NCBI GenBank assembly: GCA_030418115.1 | Contig: JAUHQD010000014.1 | Coordinates: 38,326-102,325 of the forward strand | Direction of reading: 5' to 3' | DNA: 64,000 nucleotides | From: Alteromonadaceae bacterium BrNp21-10 | GTDB lineage: Bacteria > Pseudomonadota > Gammaproteobacteria > Enterobacterales > Alteromonadaceae | Shown here: one piece after another, positions 62,534 through 64,000 of the stretch | Layout of the letters: each line of letters begins with the position of its first letter | Numbering within the stretch: the stretch's first letter is position 1 | Notes under the pieces: generated by a model | Seen by the model: only the letters and a program-made list of their open reading frames with translations | Database searches by the model: none | What the model was told of the DNA's origin: nothing | Translations under genes and position numbers: made by a program

Positions 62534-63730
62534 CTAGCTTAATTCGTCTTCCGGCTCGGGTTTAGGCTGCATAAACTCATCTTCGGATCGCACCTGATTG
62601 CGGCCATTTTCTTTGGCAAAATACATGGCGTTATCCGCGGACTTTAACGCGCTCTCTAAATTTTTATGCTGAGTTAAACTGGCCAAACCAAAACTAGCGG
62701 TGATCTGAAATTTTTGCTTATTGGCTTTAAACTGCAGCCCTGCAATACATTCACACATTCGATTAGTTATCACTTTAGCGCCGCTTAAATCCGTTTGCGG
62801 CAATAAAATAACAAATTCTTCACCGCCAAATCGCGCGACCACATCATGATCTCGAGTATTATTTTTAAGGCTTTTAGCGCATTCTTGCAAGGCCACATCT
62901 CCAACCAAATGGCCGTATTTGTCGTTAACTGACTTAAAAAAATCAATATCACAAATCGCCACACAAAGAGGAGAATGATGGCGTTTTGCAGCCTTTAGCA
63001 ACTTGCTAGTTTGCTCCATAAAGCTACGGCGATTATATAAACCGGTAAGATCATCGATTACTGAAATGGTTTTATAGCGTTGAATAATTTCAAACATAAA
63101 AGAGGAAAAAATACAGCCGAATAACACCATGGTGACAATATTTTGCATCAGCAATAACATGCTGGCAAAAACGGTGGCGTCCTCACTTACATAATAAACA
63201 ACCGGTACCGCTAAAAAGCACAGTACCGCTGTAACAACACCGATATTGATCAAAATGACCGGTTGATTATTCTCACGACTAAGTTTGTTGTAAACATAAA
63301 TAGCATAGAAGTACACCAATGAAATATTGGCGTAACTGAAGATTAAACGAGCAATGATAAGATCAGCGTTATTGCTAGACAATATGGTTTGAATAATGGG
63401 AAAAATCCCAATATGAATTAATGCTACATGCCGATATAGGTGACGTCGAACATTAAAACGCCAATAGCTACCGAATAGCACACAATAAGCAGCGCTGATA
63501 AAAAACAAATTATTTAGAAAAACTGATACATTAAAATCAATAAATGTTCGGGCTACATAGCTACTAAATCCTAATGCGACAAATAAGAAATACAGCAAAT
63601 AATAACGTATGGAGACTCTAGCGGATGCGTTGTCACTGAGGGGGACAATATATAAAAAGAGACCGGCAATTATACTATTAATGAACAGCATAATAAGGTA
63701 AATGCTAATAGCTACATTGATATCAGTCAT
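62534..63730 (-). CDS. Membrane diguanylate cyclase
   Basis: The 398-residue protein has an N-terminal domain of about seven helices (residues 5-215) without a named match, then a GGDEF domain. GGEEF is at 302-306, and RDHD is the inhibitory site five residues before it. It should make cyclic di-GMP in response to a membrane or small-ligand signal. It is the second diguanylate cyclase in the window. Confidence 0.9.
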   Translation of the reverse strand: MTDINVAISIYLIMLFINSIIAGLFLYIVPLSDNASARVSIRYYLLYFLFVALGFSSYVARTFIDFNVSVFLNNLFFISAAYCVLFGSYWRFNVRRHLYRHVALIHIGIFPIIQTILSSNNADLIIARLIFSYANISLVYFYAIYVYNKLSRENNQPVILINIGVVTAVLCFLAVPVVYYVSEDATVFASMLLLMQNIVTMVLFGCIFSSFMFEIIQRYKTISVIDDLTGLYNRRSFMEQTSKLLKAAKRHHSPLCVAICDIDFFKSVNDKYGHLVGDVALQECAKSLKNNTRDHDVVARFGGEEFVILLPQTDLSGAKVITNRMCECIAGLQFKANKQKFQITASFGLASLTQHKNLESALKSADNAMYFAKENGRNQVRSEDEFMQPKPEPEDELS

Positions 63731-63877
63731 TCCACCTCATTATTGTTGTTTGAAATTTTCAATGCGCCGAGTAGCTTTAATATCGAACAAATGTCGCTGA
63801 TTTGCAACGGACGAATCAATTTAAAACTGAGGCAGATCAAGGACGGTTGATCTTTAACATCTCTTTTATTACTAAAA
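63731..63877. other. Intergenic stretch without gene
   Basis: A 147-bp upstream region of the diguanylate cyclase. I see no ORF or strong hairpin. The mobile element begins after it. Confidence 0.5.
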
Positions 63878-64000
63878 GAGCCTGTAACAGATTCTGTGTA
63901 ACTGCCATTTAGTTAATGTGCTTTTCGAGGCGTTCCCCAAACTCAATAATAAAACGAACCATTGCCTGACGCCAGTTGTGGATCGGCATTGACCATTTTT
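63878..64000 (-). mobile_element. End of an IS256-family insertion sequence
   Basis: GAGCCTGTAACAGATTCTGTGTAA at 63878 looks like the terminal inverted repeat of an IS256-family element. About 7 bp inside it lies the stop codon of a transposase fragment. The element runs off the right edge. Confidence 0.6.
63909..64000 (-). CDS. IS256-family (mutator-type) transposase, C-terminal end
   Basis: The 30 visible residues read from the right edge toward a TAA at 63909-63911, and contain WSMPIHNWRQAMVRFIIEF followed by GERLEKHIN. The pattern W-PI-NW...F-I-F-(E/D)R is the usual C-terminus of IS256-family transposases. The rest, with the DDE residues, is outside the window. Confidence 0.7.
   Translation of the reverse strand, partial: KWSMPIHNWRQAMVRFIIEFGERLEKHIN

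Overview
The window looks like the chromosome of a marine gammaproteobacterium, most likely of the order Alteromonadales. The reasons are the moderate G+C, several large TonB-dependent receptors (TBDTs), a TtpC-type TonB cluster led by a DUF3450 protein, very long PstC and PstA proteins, an RdgC, and the dispersed intergenic repeats. No species name can be supported from the sequence alone. I recognised no tRNA, rRNA or CRISPR array.

Layout. 0-4.6 kb: the end of a LysR regulator, an ECF sigma/anti-sigma/periplasmic coiled-coil operon, a SPOUT RNA methyltransferase and an RsgA-type GTPase with a long structured leader. 4.8-26.6 kb: a phosphate island with a porin, a PiT transporter with its DUF47 partner, phoB, a six-gene TonB operon, phoR, pstS, pstC-pstA-pstB and phoU; GcvR, an Excalibur protein, a DUF481 protein and a lipoprotein lie among them. 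26.7-38.4 kb: a Tat-type beta-helix protein, then an ECF sigma/short FecR/TBDT/DASS transporter/SGNH hydrolase/M14 carboxypeptidase locus, a diguanylate cyclase and a DUF3185 protein. 38.5-45.1 kb: a TBDT, a large duplicated-domain lipoprotein and a 2OG-Fe(II) oxygenase. 45.3-52.1 kb: a histidine kinase, rdgC, glnK-amtB, an M28 peptidase and a TPR lipoprotein. 52.4-57.9 kb: an AGE-family epimerase, a sodium/sugar symporter and a GH94 cellobiose phosphorylase. 57.9-60.6 kb: a repeat-rich accessory stretch with two unrecognised small genes around an attC-like site. 60.7-64 kb: metY, a GNAT, a diguanylate cyclase and the edge of an IS256-family element.

The most informative result is that seven promoters share one layout: an 18-bp Pho box (two halves 11 bp apart), exactly 10 bp, then a -10 hexamer. 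They lie before the porin, phoB, the TonB operon, pstS, pstC, the duplicated-domain lipoprotein (with its downstream TBDT) and the 2OG oxygenase. This suggests that phosphate starvation induces not only classical Pst uptake but also a complete outer-membrane route: a porin, a dedicated TonB motor, a TBDT and a surface lipoprotein.

Other points of interest are a short Arg-rich leader ORF before the RsgA paralog, a FecR-like protein with no periplasmic part, an epimerase whose expected catalytic Glu is Ala, paired LacI-type operators over the cellobiose genes, a 31-bp-phased motif array upstream of glnK, and an intergenic repeat family whose copies keep hairpins while changing their sequence.
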